Of a stretch of DNA of 64,000 nt, positions 1-8,805 are shown piece by piece; positions within the stretch are counted from its first letter, which is position 1, and each line of letters opens with the position of its first letter. Both the position numbers and the translations under genes were made by a program. Location: contig NZ_CP011390.1 of the NCBI RefSeq assembly GCF_001644645.1, forward strand, positions 3,778,001-3,842,000, written 5' to 3'. The DNA comes from Flavisolibacter tropicus. Lineage in GTDB: Bacteria > Bacteroidota > Bacteroidia > Chitinophagales > Chitinophagaceae. Below the pieces are notes generated by a model. It was given only the letters and a program-made list of their open reading frames with translations. It was not told the origin of the DNA and searched no databases.

Positions 1-429
1 CAGCCCACAAAAGCGGTGGTGGTTAAAACACCAACAGCAACGACGCCATCTGTTAGTAATACAGCTGTACCAACTTCTATACCTTATGCACAACGTGCTG
101 AAAAGATATTACAAACACTATCTGTTGGTAGTGATAGTTTAACCCTTTCGTTTTATGATAATGGGGTAGTAGATGGCGATATGATCAGTGTATATGTAAA
201 TGGAGAAACCGTAATTGACAATACAAAGCTGACCGCTGTAGCTGTTAAAAAGACAATAGCTGTAAATGCAACTGCTGGTGAAATCAAACTAATACTCGTA
301 GCTGAAACATTGGGAACCTTACCACCAAACACTGGTTTATTAATCATTCAGGATGGTGACAACCGTTATAATGTACACTTCAGCGCGGATCTGCAAACCA
401 ATGCAGCCATTATATTAAGAAGAAAATAG
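1..429 (+). CDS. C-terminal part of an unknown protein (5' end outside window)
   Basis: The reading frame is open from the first base, so the true start lies upstream. The visible part begins with a Pro/Thr/Val-rich stretch (about residues 1-25), which looks like a flexible linker. It is followed by a roughly 100-residue beta-rich domain containing the motifs SLTLSFYDNGVVDGD and PPNTGLLIIQDGDNRY. I know this type of C-terminal domain from secreted or lipid-anchored Bacteroidota proteins of unknown function, but cannot name the full protein. Its stop codon is one base before the start of selD, so the two are probably co-transcribed. Confidence 0.7.
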   Translation, partial: QPTKAVVVKTPTATTPSVSNTAVPTSIPYAQRAEKILQTLSVGSDSLTLSFYDNGVVDGDMISVYVNGETVIDNTKLTAVAVKKTIAVNATAGEIKLILVAETLGTLPPNTGLLIIQDGDNRYNVHFSADLQTNAAIILRRK

Positions 430-430
430 T

Positions 431-1480
431 ATGACAGAACCGATAAAGCTTACACAATATTCTAAAGGTGGCGGGTGTGGTTGCAAAATTGCACCGGCTG
501 TTTTAGAACAAATAGTTAGAACAAATTCAACATCATTATTTCCTTCCTTATTAGTAGGAAATGAAACAGCTGATGATGCCGCGGTCTACCAGATCAATGA
601 TAGCGAAGCTATTATTTCTACTACTGATTTCTTTTTGCCAATAGTAGATGATGCTTTCGATTTTGGAAGAGTAGCTGCCGCCAATGCTATCAGTGATGTA
701 TATGCGATGGGAGGCACTCCGATGATAGCTATTGCTATATTAGGCTTTCCTGTAGATAAGTTACCAGTGGAAGTGGCACAACAAATATTGGAAGGTGGTC
801 GCAGCATTTGTAAAGAAGCAGGCATACCGTTAGCAGGTGGGCATACGATTGATTCTGCTGACCCTATATTTGGATTAGCAGTTACCGGACGCGCTACCCT
901 AAATCATCTCAAGCGCAATATTGGTGCAGAAGAGGGGGATGCACTTTATCTCACCAAACCCATTGGTACAGGCTTGTTATCTACTGCGCTAAAAAGAGGG
1001 GTGTTGCAGGAAGGACATTACGAAGTTTTGATAAAGCAACTTACTAGCATTAATAAGTTAGGAGAACAACTTGGCCAGATTAAAGGTGTAAAGTCTATGA
1101 CCGATGTAACAGGCTTTGGATTGTTAGGTCATGCCATTGAAATGGCTGAAGGTAGTGGTGTATCTATTAGTCTAAACTATACTGCCATTCCTAAAATGGA
1201 AGGAGTAGATGAGTATTTAAAACAACGTACTATTCCGGATGCTACGTACCGCAACTGGAACAGCTATAATAGTAAAACACAGTTTGGAAAAGGTGTGAAT
1301 GTAATGGAGGCCTTTACGGTATTGCCCGATCCACAAACCAATGGAGGGTTATTACTAGCTGTGGCACCAGAATCACGTGCCGAAGTAGAAGCTTTATTTA
1401 CGGCTAATGGTTTAGGTGATTTTCTTGAACCGATAGGAAGTTGTGTGGAGAGAGGAGAGAAGGTGATTTATGTAGGATAG
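431..1480 (+). CDS. selD: Selenide, water dikinase (selenophosphate synthetase)
   Basis: This enzyme makes selenophosphate, the selenium donor for selenocysteine or 2-selenouridine tRNA, from selenide and ATP. The 349 residues match the family length. The catalytic glycine-rich loop GGGCGCK holds Cys16 (the Cys/Sec position) and Lys19, equivalent to C17 and K20 of E. coli SelD. The PurM-like Asp motifs follow (DDAAVY, STTDFF, the AISDVYAMGG helix and the C-terminal DPQTNGG motif). Cysteine, not selenocysteine, is encoded. No selA, selB, selC or selU/mnmH gene is adjacent, so the downstream use of selenophosphate cannot be seen here. The upstream gene is one base away, and a hairpin terminator follows about 100 bases downstream. 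Confidence 0.95.
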   Translation: MTEPIKLTQYSKGGGCGCKIAPAVLEQIVRTNSTSLFPSLLVGNETADDAAVYQINDSEAIISTTDFFLPIVDDAFDFGRVAAANAISDVYAMGGTPMIAIAILGFPVDKLPVEVAQQILEGGRSICKEAGIPLAGGHTIDSADPIFGLAVTGRATLNHLKRNIGAEEGDALYLTKPIGTGLLSTALKRGVLQEGHYEVLIKQLTSINKLGEQLGQIKGVKSMTDVTGFGLLGHAIEMAEGSGVSISLNYTAIPKMEGVDEYLKQRTIPDATYRNWNSYNSKTQFGKGVNVMEAFTVLPDPQTNGGLLLAVAPESRAEVEALFTANGLGDFLEPIGSCVERGEKVIYVG

Positions 1481-1524
1481 AACTAGGATTAATTGGATTA
1501 AATAAGATTTAGAGGAGAAAGTTG

Positions 1525-1672
1525 ACACGTTGATAAGTTGACAAGTTAATTAGGAGAATTCAACCAACTATTAATAGTAAAAAGCTGGCAAGTAGAAACT
1601 GCCAGCTTTTTTATTTTATTAAGTTGAGTAGAATGAAGTCAATGCGCTTCCCTTGTCAACTTATCAACGTGT
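1525..1672. repeat. 21-bp inverted repeat around a terminator
   Basis: A 21-base sequence at 1525-1545 is repeated as its exact reverse complement at 1652-1672. The arms bracket the selD/alkC terminator symmetrically. The arms consist of runs like GTTGATAAGTTGACAAG, a word style that recurs in other intergenic spacers of this window (for example near 16340). Confidence 0.75.
1579..1612. terminator. Bidirectional terminator between selD and alkC
   Basis: A perfect 12-bp stem (AAAAAGCTGGCA / TGCCAGCTTTTT) with a 9-base loop is followed by T-rich sequence on the + strand and preceded by A-rich sequence. It can therefore stop transcription from selD (+) and from the convergent alkC (-). Confidence 0.85.
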
Positions 1673-1718
1673 TAACTTGTTAACCCTTTCCTCTCCATCC
1701 ATTCTACCCCTAAAAATC

Positions 1719-2822
1719 CTAGTTCTCTAATTCAAAAGTCTTGATCTCTTTTTCTTCTCCATTTATAATAATGGATAGCTGATGTTGGCCTGCATAGAAC
1801 TTACGGGTAGTGATGGGTTTGAAACTTTGGCGCCGTTGCACAATTGCTTTTTCATTGGACTGGTACTGTCTTTCACTGATCTTAAACACTTTCTTAGATA
1901 GTTGTCCATTTTGTCGTTTGTAATACACAGCATATTCCAACCGAATGACTTGAAATGTATTATTATTGTTCTCAATAAAAAAAGAAAATACCAGGCTTTG
2001 GCCAACTGCAACTTTTGGTGTGGCAATAGTGAACTCATTAAATGCAATGTTTTCACTTTGTAACCCGTAATGTTTGAGTATGGCGGCATGCCCTTGTTTT
2101 AGAAGTGTGCGACAACCGTGCTTGATAATGGCATCGGTTTCTTTACCGATACCTTTCCATTTCTTTGCAATGTCAATAACAATATCAGGATGATCCTTAG
2201 CGATGTCGTTTAGATTATTGGCGACACTACGTCTAACAAATTCAGAGGGGTCGTTCTTTAAGTTTTCTAATATCGGTAGTACTGGCGTTGGATCTTTTTT
2301 AAGTGCGGGGATTGCCATGGCCCACGGTAGTCTAGGTCGGGCGCCTTCACTAGCCAGCCGTCTTACTTTATCATTTTCATGTAAAGACCAAGCCAACATT
2401 TGTTGTAACATCCGATCGCCATATTTCAAGATAAACGGACGTACTGCAAACTCGCAACTGGTGAACTGTGTAACAAACTCCATTGCTTTTACTGCGCTAT
2501 CGAAATCATTCAATCCATATGTTTCTATATAGTCGGGCAGAAACATGTATTCAAGGCTTGATTCTTTGATATTGTTATTGCGTAACTGTATAATGAGTTG
2601 TTGAATAACCTTTGCTGCTTGTGCAAAGTTTTTCGGAAGGAATTGGTGCAGCACTTGTGCGGTATGCCGCATGCGATCTTTTAGCTCCTTATCACCAAAG
2701 GTTTCATCAAAGACGGTATTTATGAAAAGTTGTTTACTAAGGTCAGGAAGCACTTGTGCCAATACGTTAGTAAAGCTTTTATAGAAGGCTGGTGAATAAA
2801 GATCTTTCAGTAACGTACTCAT
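1719..2822 (-). CDS. alkC: AlkC-type 3-methyladenine DNA glycosylase with C-terminal Ig-like domain
   Basis: This is a base-excision repair enzyme that removes N-alkylated bases. Residues 1 to about 255 are all-helical, in the style of HEAT-like repeats of the AlkC/AlkD superfamily. They include the AlkC-type motif EFAVRPF (about 124-130) and SEGARPRLPW (about 158-167). Residues about 262-367 are a separate beta-sandwich, matching the Ig-like domain known in one AlkC subgroup. The 367-residue length fits that fused form. The gene is monocistronic and convergent with selD. It starts just after the palindromic word CCGCGG, a spacer sequence shared with the start at 42858. Confidence 0.88.
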   Translation of the reverse strand: MSTLLKDLYSPAFYKSFTNVLAQVLPDLSKQLFINTVFDETFGDKELKDRMRHTAQVLHQFLPKNFAQAAKVIQQLIIQLRNNNIKESSLEYMFLPDYIETYGLNDFDSAVKAMEFVTQFTSCEFAVRPFILKYGDRMLQQMLAWSLHENDKVRRLASEGARPRLPWAMAIPALKKDPTPVLPILENLKNDPSEFVRRSVANNLNDIAKDHPDIVIDIAKKWKGIGKETDAIIKHGCRTLLKQGHAAILKHYGLQSENIAFNEFTIATPKVAVGQSLVFSFFIENNNNTFQVIRLEYAVYYKRQNGQLSKKVFKISERQYQSNEKAIVQRRQSFKPITTRKFYAGQHQLSIIINGEEKEIKTFELEN

Positions 2823-2993
2823 GGACCGCGGATTTAATCGATTATTAGGATTTCTGATTTAAGGATCGCTGATGGGTGATTTGAAATTGGATGATTTTAA
2901 GATAAAGAGATTTCCTGTATAACGAGCGGGAACATAAATTATCCATATCCCTTCTTTCCTCTTTTACTCTTATCTAATCTTAAAATCCTAGTT

Positions 2994-3905
2994 CTACTCT
3001 TTCGGCTGTAAAAAGATCTCGGCCATCATACAACGTACACTACCACCATTAACCTTTTCAATAGTAGAAACATCAAAAGCCAATAGCTCACCAAAGCCTT
3101 GCAAGGTTTCTATCTGAAAAGGAGTTAGTACATTGTATGCTGTTTGACTCATGACGATAAAGGATTGCCCCTCTTGGTTTTTTACCTGTAACATATTGCC
3201 GGCGAAGGCATTCACTTGTTCTTGGGTTATTGGCAGTACGGCATGACCGGTAGTAGCCAAAAGTTGAATAACGGCAATACGTTCGGAATCATCTTCAATA
3301 GCTTGGTCACAAAGCACTGCAAAACGGTCGCCAATACACATCATCACATTGGTATGATAGATCAATTGGCCCTTATTATCTGTAGCGGTGAAGGTAATTG
3401 CCTGATACCCGTTAGCAGCAGCAAACTTTTGGACTAGCGATTCATGTGTTCTGAGTGAGAGACAGGCATACACCATTTTTGAAACATGATCCATAACCAT
3501 GCTACCAGTTCCTTCCAAATACATTGCCTCTGCTTCAAACTCCGTCCAATCTAATACGTTGTTTATCTGGTATACCTTGGCGAGTGCCTGTAAAATGTCG
3601 TCACGTTTTTCTGTGCGCCGGTTAGGCGCATACATTGGATAAACATTCACCACGCCTTCAGAACTAGTGCTAAACCAATTATTCGGAAAGATTGCATCCG
3701 GCTTTACTGGCTCAGTGGTATCATTTACAACTAATACTTTGATATCGTTGCGCAGTAGGCCTTCCACCATCGCATCAAATTCCTGAACAGCTTGCTCGTG
3801 AACTTCTTCTGTATGGGGACTTTGAAAAAAGTTATTGGCAGCGGTTTGCTCATTAAAGCGAAAGGCTGCCGGACGTATCATTAAAACGGTGTCTGTAATC
3901 TGCAT
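2994..3905 (-). CDS. ctlX: Citrulline hydrolase CtlX / amidinotransferase-fold enzyme
   Basis: This is a member of the arginine deiminase/dimethylarginine hydrolase fold (guanidine-modifying enzymes). The N-terminus MQITDTVLMIRPAAFRFN is the hallmark of the CtlX subgroup, thought to act in citrulline or arginine use. The active-site pieces are visible: an acidic EFEAE region (about 122-126), His184 in YHTNVMM, and the nucleophile Cys292 in GGSVRCMMAE. Length (303 aa) is normal. It starts at the base immediately before the stop codon of the upstream dehydratase gene, so the two are almost certainly one operon. Confidence 0.88.
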   Translation of the reverse strand: MQITDTVLMIRPAAFRFNEQTAANNFFQSPHTEEVHEQAVQEFDAMVEGLLRNDIKVLVVNDTTEPVKPDAIFPNNWFSTSSEGVVNVYPMYAPNRRTEKRDDILQALAKVYQINNVLDWTEFEAEAMYLEGTGSMVMDHVSKMVYACLSLRTHESLVQKFAAANGYQAITFTATDNKGQLIYHTNVMMCIGDRFAVLCDQAIEDDSERIAVIQLLATTGHAVLPITQEQVNAFAGNMLQVKNQEGQSFIVMSQTAYNVLTPFQIETLQGFGELLAFDVSTIEKVNGGSVRCMMAEIFLQPKE

Positions 3906-4139
3906 CTACAATAAAGCATCTATTCGTTGGGCTAACTTTCGGTCCTTGTCGGTTACAATATTACCGGCATCGTGTGTATTCAGCCAGATCTCTACAGTAT
4001 TCCAGACATTGGTCCACTTGGGATGGTGATCCATTTTTTCGGCAATCAAAGCCACTCGGGTCATAAAGGCAAAAGCTTCGTTGAAGTCTTTAAACTGCAG
4101 CTTTTTATATAAGCTGTTTTCTTTTTCTTCCCAATTCAT
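3906..4139 (-). CDS. Pterin-4a-carbinolamine dehydratase
   Basis: A small (77 aa) enzyme that recycles the pterin cofactor of aromatic amino acid hydroxylases by dehydrating 4a-hydroxytetrahydrobiopterin. The family signature is intact: EKMDHHPKW (His38, His39) followed by NTHDAG (His56). Full length for the bacterial PhhB/DCoH family, although the N-terminus is short. It is directly abutted by ctlX downstream. No phenylalanine hydroxylase gene is present in the window. Confidence 0.92.
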   Translation of the reverse strand: MNWEEKENSLYKKLQFKDFNEAFAFMTRVALIAEKMDHHPKWTNVWNTVEIWLNTHDAGNIVTDKDRKLAQRIDALL

Positions 4140-4170
4140 GTTGAAAGGTTAAGGGTTAATTGTAAACGTT

Positions 4171-4244
4171 AATGGTTATAAGTTAATCGTTATCGGTTAA
4201 TAGTCCATAATATTTTACCCTTTACCTGTTAACTTATAACCATT
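4171..4244. repeat. 16-bp perfect inverted repeat upstream of the pterin dehydratase
   Basis: AATGGTTATAAGTTAA at 4171-4186 is exactly repeated as the reverse complement at 4229-4244, separated by 42 bases of low-complexity TTAATGGTTA-like sequence. It lies between the 4256 gene end and the pterin dehydratase start. It is AT-rich, without a T-run, so probably not a terminator. Confidence 0.6.
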
Positions 4245-4255
4245 CACATCTTATA

Positions 4256-4690
4256 TCAGAATACAAGGTGTTCTTTGTTTTTAACCTTGTCGGTGGCCAG
4301 TTCAGTTACCAACTGTACACCTTTAATAGTACGAATGGACTCGATAATTTGTTGCAGCACTTGTTCACTTACAGCGTCTCCCTTTAACAGCCACAGGAAA
4401 TCCAGGTGTTTAAACTCAGGTAACAGGTACTCTCCATCAAATTGGTTGTTGTAGAGGTAGTGCACCAGTGATGTATGAGGCTCTGGGAATTCATATACTG
4501 CAAAGAAATAATTACGGTTCTTCTTTGTTAGCTGTATTTCAATTTCGTTGTTGATCCGGAAGTCGACACCCAGCAGTTGATTCAACTGCCAACAAAAGAG
4601 GTAGTCTTTCATTGGTGCCATAATGCCCAGCAGCCGCGTGTCTTCAAAAAAACCATCTGCCAGATCCTTTGAGTCTAATACCAATTTCAT
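4256..4690 (-). CDS. IPExxxVDY family protein
   Basis: A 144-residue cytoplasmic protein of a Bacteroidota-restricted family named for its motif. Here the motif reads FPEPHTSLVHY (about residues 68-78), a conservative variant. Function unknown. It has no signal peptide or membrane segment. The start ATG at 4690 is the natural family start (MKLVLD). It lies 32 bases downstream of the M28 peptidase gene on the same strand and may be co-transcribed with it. Confidence 0.85.
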   Translation of the reverse strand: MKLVLDSKDLADGFFEDTRLLGIMAPMKDYLFCWQLNQLLGVDFRINNEIEIQLTKKNRNYFFAVYEFPEPHTSLVHYLYNNQFDGEYLLPEFKHLDFLWLLKGDAVSEQVLQQIIESIRTIKGVQLVTELATDKVKNKEHLVF

Positions 4691-4722
4691 AAGATATCTT
4701 AAGCGTTAGTGTCGGTAAACCA

Positions 4723-6390
4723 TTAAAACTCTACATTAGCGGTTAAGCTTTCTTTCCCTCTTTGATAGGTTACATGTGTCTTATCGCCTTTCTTAAACTT
4801 ACTGAGTGCCTGCATGTAGGTTTCTATGGAATTAATCTGCTCATCGCCTAAAGAGATAATTACATCACCAGCTTTAATACCTGCTTTTGAAGCAGGACGA
4901 CCATCGCTAACGCCATCTACTCTCAATCCACTACCACCGAATGTATAATCAGGCATGATACCCAGCGTAACGCTAAACCGTGCATTGGTAGATGTTTGCG
5001 TATCGCGCGTTTTGGTAAAAGCCAGTTTGCCCGGTTGTTTATCCGTGGCTTCAATCACACTTAAAATATGTTTTACGACATACAATTCACCAGTATAGTT
5101 GAGCTTATCGAAATCATCGCTTGGGCGGTGATAATCACTGTGCAGGCCAGTAAAATAAAACAACACGGGGATGTCTTTTCTATAAAAAGAGGTATGATCA
5201 CTCGGGCCCATACCGCTGCTATCAAAACGGTAAAGCAAGTTGGTATTGTATAGCTTGCTTTTACCAGTAGTGTTATACAGCTGGCCCCATACCGGAGAAG
5301 TACCATATCCACCTACCGTTAATGCTTTGGAACTATCATTCAGTCGGCCCACCATATCCATATTGATCATATAACTAACAGACTTCAGATCAATGGTAGG
5401 GTTCTCTACGAAATACTTAGAGCCAAACAATCCTTGTTCTTCTCCAGAAAAAGCAATGAAAAGATAGTTGTTGTGCTTGCTCTTGGATGTTTTTAACGTA
5501 CGGGCCAGTTCCAGCAGAGCAGCCGTACCGCTTGCATTGTCATCTGCACCATTGTGGATTTGTTTCGTTGCGCCGGTATATAACGAATTACCATCGTCTC
5601 CCCAACCTAAGTGATCGTAGTGTGCACCAAGCACAACAGTAGTAGGCGCACCATTATCAATATAACCGATCACATTGTGACCTTGACGTATTTTAGGACC
5701 AACGTCTACTTTTAATTTCATATCCAAAGAGGCGGAGGCATCGCTCAGGTACTTTGTAGCAGCTTCTTTGGTTACATACACTACCGGAATTTTTACAGGA
5801 GGTGTTTTATCTTTTTCATTAAAGGCCAAACCGTCTTTGCCAGTACCGGTATTGTACAGGAACACAGCCGTAGCGCCTTTTTTAGCCATATCAGCTATGC
5901 GGCTTTGAATAGCCATATCTATATCAAAATGAGGGTTGGATTTATTTTCATCCAACAACTCCTTTACATCCCAAAACCAAGGCATTTGCGCTTCCTGCAA
6001 AGCTATAGAAGGCATAGCTTCTATAGCGCCATTGCCACTATACACTAAAGGAAAGAAGTCTTTATTCAATACCAAGGTATTGTCGTTGATCATCAAAAGA
6101 GTAGCTGAATTTACCTGTCGGCCTTCCTGCACATCAAATGGTTGTAAATAATCAGCCGTTCCTTTAGGCGTGACGCCAATTGTTTTAAATGTTTTGGCAA
6201 TATAGTCAGCAGCCTGTTTTTCGCCAGCGCTACCCGTGCGCCGCCCTTCCAGGGCATCGCTGGCCAGGAAGCTAACATGCTGTTGCAGGTTAGTTTGAAG
6301 CTGGCGGTCTTCTTTCTTTAATTTTTGGGCAGAAACACTGCCACTTGCTATAATCAGGAGTGAAAAAAAATACGTACGCAACACAACCAA
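4723..6390 (-). CDS. Secreted M28 family zinc aminopeptidase with PDZ domain
   Basis: A 555-residue exported peptidase. The N-terminal signal peptide (residues 1 to about 21) ends in SVSAQ. An inserted PA-like domain (about 110-240) precedes the M28 catalytic core with its zinc ligands: GAHYDHLG, GADDNASG, the FSGEEQG glutamates, the NMDMVG aspartate and a late His in GLHSDYHRPSDD. A PDZ domain occupies about residues 465-555 (SDGRPASKAGIKAGDVIISL), probably for substrate recognition. It is likely a periplasmic or outer-membrane-associated aminopeptidase used in protein or peptide degradation. Confidence 0.92.
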   Translation of the reverse strand: MVVLRTYFFSLLIIASGSVSAQKLKKEDRQLQTNLQQHVSFLASDALEGRRTGSAGEKQAADYIAKTFKTIGVTPKGTADYLQPFDVQEGRQVNSATLLMINDNTLVLNKDFFPLVYSGNGAIEAMPSIALQEAQMPWFWDVKELLDENKSNPHFDIDMAIQSRIADMAKKGATAVFLYNTGTGKDGLAFNEKDKTPPVKIPVVYVTKEAATKYLSDASASLDMKLKVDVGPKIRQGHNVIGYIDNGAPTTVVLGAHYDHLGWGDDGNSLYTGATKQIHNGADDNASGTAALLELARTLKTSKSKHNNYLFIAFSGEEQGLFGSKYFVENPTIDLKSVSYMINMDMVGRLNDSSKALTVGGYGTSPVWGQLYNTTGKSKLYNTNLLYRFDSSGMGPSDHTSFYRKDIPVLFYFTGLHSDYHRPSDDFDKLNYTGELYVVKHILSVIEATDKQPGKLAFTKTRDTQTSTNARFSVTLGIMPDYTFGGSGLRVDGVSDGRPASKAGIKAGDVIISLGDEQINSIETYMQALSKFKKGDKTHVTYQRGKESLTANVEF

Positions 6391-6531
6391 AGGTTTTAAA
6401 GGTGATTGAATGACAAAATTATTTTAATGCCTGCTCCTCTAAGACGTTTTCTTCATTTTTATTAGTCGAAAAATTTCCTTAAGCTTTCGATAAAACTTCC
6501 AATATCGTAAACCCACCCTTATAAGCTGTGC

Positions 6532-6539
6532 TACCTTTG
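6532..6539 (+). promoter_or_regulatory. Candidate -7 box of feoB
   Basis: TACCTTTG fits the Bacteroidota -7 consensus TAnnTTTG and sits 10 bases upstream of the GTG start of feoB. No clear TTTG -33 element is visible at the expected distance, so this is only a candidate. If it is used, the transcript would have almost no leader. Confidence 0.4.
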
Positions 6540-6549
6540 CGCGCGACAA

Positions 6550-8664
6550 GTGAAGCATAAAACAGTACATATAGCATTGGTGGGTAACCCTAATAGTGGG
6601 AAGAGTTCTCTTTTCAACTGCCTGACAGGGTTAAACCAGAAAGTAGGCAATTTCCCCGGCGTAACGGTAGATAAGAAAACAGGCTCCACCAGCCTGTCTG
6701 ATGGAATGGTAGGCAATATTATTGACCTGCCCGGTACTTATAGCCTGTATCCCAAGCGATTGGATGAATGGGTTAGCTACCGGGTATTGCTCAACCAAGA
6801 CAAGGATATTAAGGCCGATGTATATATTGTAGTAGTGGATGCCAGTAACTTGAAACGAAACCTGCTGTTTTGTACGCAGATCATTGATTTGAAAAAACCA
6901 GTGGTTTTGGCCTTGACCATGGTGGACCTGGCCAAAAAGAAAGGTATTCAAATAGACCTGTCTGAATTGGAAATAGAATTGGGTGTGCCGGTAATAGCTG
7001 TAAACCCACGTAAACAAAAAGGGGTTGCCCAGCTAAAAAAGGCAGTGGAACAAACTGCCTCCAATTTATATAAGGTCCCAGCCCGCGATTTTATTGACAA
7101 CAAAGCCCTGGCCGCTGGACCAATTGAGGATTTGAAAAAACTGGTTCCGGAAGCTAGTGACTATTCTGCAGTCCACTTTCTGATCAACCACGAGCATTTT
7201 GACCTGCCTGCAACTTTACAGGAAAAGATTGAAGCGGTGGAAGAAAAACACCAATTCAATCATACTAAGACCCAGGCTACCGAAATTTTGGAACGCTATA
7301 GTCGTATCAAACGCATTATGCAGGTAGCGGTTACTGAGCCGGATCCTTTGGAGCAAACTATATTTACCGACAAACTTGATAATATACTGCTGCACCGCAA
7401 ATGGGGTTATCTGATTTTACTGGGCGTATTATTCTTACTATTCCAAAGTGTGTTCTGGCTGGCACAGTATCCTATGGAGTGGATTGAAAGTGGTTTCTCC
7501 CTTTTAAGTGGCACACTAGCTAACGTTTTGCCAGAAGTTTGGTGGAGCGATCTATTGATTAATGGTGTGATTGCCGGCTTAGGTGGTATCGTTGTTTTTG
7601 TACCACAGATCATGATTCTCTTCGGCTTGATCACACTATTGGAAGATACAGGATATATGGCGCGCATTTCCTTTCTAACAGACAGGCTTATGCGCAGTGT
7701 AGGCTTAAACGGAAAAAGCGTAATGCCCCTGATCAGCGGTTTTGCTTGCGCAGTGCCTGCCATCATGAGTGCCCGCGCTATTGAGAACCGTAAAGAACGC
7801 TTACTTACTATACTGGTTACGCCACTGATTAGCTGCTCTGCACGTTTGCCTGTTTATGTGATCTTAATTGGCCTGGTGATTCCTAACACCTACGTTCTTG
7901 GTTTTATGAACCTGCAAGGCTTGGTGATGATGGCCTTATACTTACTAGGACTGGTAATGGCCTTAGTGGTTTCGTATGTAGCCAAGTGGTTTATTCATAT
8001 CAATGAAAAAAGCTTTTTCATTTTAGAACTTCCGATCTATCGTGCACCACGTTGGAACAACGTAATATCTACCATGATCAACAAGGCGAAGATCTTTGTT
8101 ACTGATGCCGGTAAGGTGATCATGGTAATTAGTTTGATACTTTGGGGACTTAGCTCTTTTGGACCAGGCAATCGAATGGAAGCTGTGGATCAACAATACC
8201 AGGCAGCTAAGGCTACAGGTATTAATATAGAACAGGTACAGAAAGATTACGCTTCGGCGAAGTTGGAGAATTCCTATGCTGGTATCTTGGGCAAAACCAT
8301 AGAGCCCGGTATTCAACCATTAGGATTTGATTGGCGCATTGGTATTTCACTGATTACGTCATTTGCTGCCCGTGAAGTGTTTGTAGGCACTATGGCTACT
8401 TTATATAGTGTAGGAGAGGACGATGAGGGACTGCTGCTACGTGATAAAATGAAAGCTGCCCGTAAACCCGATGGTACTCCTTTGTTTACCTTGGCCACGG
8501 GATTATCGCTAATGGTATTTTATGTATTTGCTATGCAATGTATGAGTACACTGGCGGTTACCAGACGAGAAACCAAAAGTTGGAAGTGGCCTATCATCCA
8601 GTTTACTTATATGACAGGCCTGGCTTATTTAATGAGCTTGCTGGTGTATCAGCTATTTAAATAA
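6550..8664 (+). CDS. feoB: Ferrous iron transporter FeoB
   Basis: The inner-membrane Fe(II) importer: an N-terminal G protein domain followed by helical membrane domains with Gate motifs. G1 GNPNSGKSS (12-20), G2 around GNFPGVTVDKKTG and G3 DLPG (59-62) are present. The G4 motif reads TMVD rather than the usual NxxD. Two Gate domains of several membrane helices each follow (about 280-700), with the typical CAVPAIMSAR and SCSARLPVY segments. Length 704 aa is normal. It starts with GTG. The partner feoA is not adjacent but 4.9 kb downstream at 13542-13760 on the other strand. Confidence 0.95.
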   Translation: MKHKTVHIALVGNPNSGKSSLFNCLTGLNQKVGNFPGVTVDKKTGSTSLSDGMVGNIIDLPGTYSLYPKRLDEWVSYRVLLNQDKDIKADVYIVVVDASNLKRNLLFCTQIIDLKKPVVLALTMVDLAKKKGIQIDLSELEIELGVPVIAVNPRKQKGVAQLKKAVEQTASNLYKVPARDFIDNKALAAGPIEDLKKLVPEASDYSAVHFLINHEHFDLPATLQEKIEAVEEKHQFNHTKTQATEILERYSRIKRIMQVAVTEPDPLEQTIFTDKLDNILLHRKWGYLILLGVLFLLFQSVFWLAQYPMEWIESGFSLLSGTLANVLPEVWWSDLLINGVIAGLGGIVVFVPQIMILFGLITLLEDTGYMARISFLTDRLMRSVGLNGKSVMPLISGFACAVPAIMSARAIENRKERLLTILVTPLISCSARLPVYVILIGLVIPNTYVLGFMNLQGLVMMALYLLGLVMALVVSYVAKWFIHINEKSFFILELPIYRAPRWNNVISTMINKAKIFVTDAGKVIMVISLILWGLSSFGPGNRMEAVDQQYQAAKATGINIEQVQKDYASAKLENSYAGILGKTIEPGIQPLGFDWRIGISLITSFAAREVFVGTMATLYSVGEDDEGLLLRDKMKAARKPDGTPLFTLATGLSLMVFYVFAMQCMSTLAVTRRETKSWKWPIIQFTYMTGLAYLMSLLVYQLFK

Positions 8665-8694
8665 TCGTGAAACGTCAAACGTGAGAGGAAGTTT

Positions 8695-8712
8695 ACAGAC
8701 GACAGTCCACAG
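8695..8712. repeat. Dispersed 18-base spacer word, copy 1
   Basis: ACAGACGACAGTCCACAG is identical to 24835-24852. Both copies lie 25-30 bases after the stop of a + strand gene (feoB, manC). It is possibly a remnant of a dispersed intergenic repeat family. Confidence 0.5.
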
Positions 8713-8738
8713 AAGTTCAAACGTTTTTAAAGATCATA

Positions 8739-8785
8739 AAAAGAGAAAGGTGCAGAAGTTTTTAATTTCTGCACCTTTCTCTTTT
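8739..8785. terminator. Bidirectional terminator after feoB
   Basis: A perfect 19-bp stem (8739-8757 with 8767-8785; core AGAGAAAGGTGCAGAA) has a 9-base T/A-rich loop. It serves feoB (+) and the convergent beta-lactamase-like gene (-). Confidence 0.9.
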
Positions 8786-8805
8786 ATAATTATTGCCAAA
8801 GTATA

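Noticed and set aside
431..1480. Selenocysteine-containing SelD
   Set aside because: The catalytic position is a normal Cys codon and there is no in-frame TGA.
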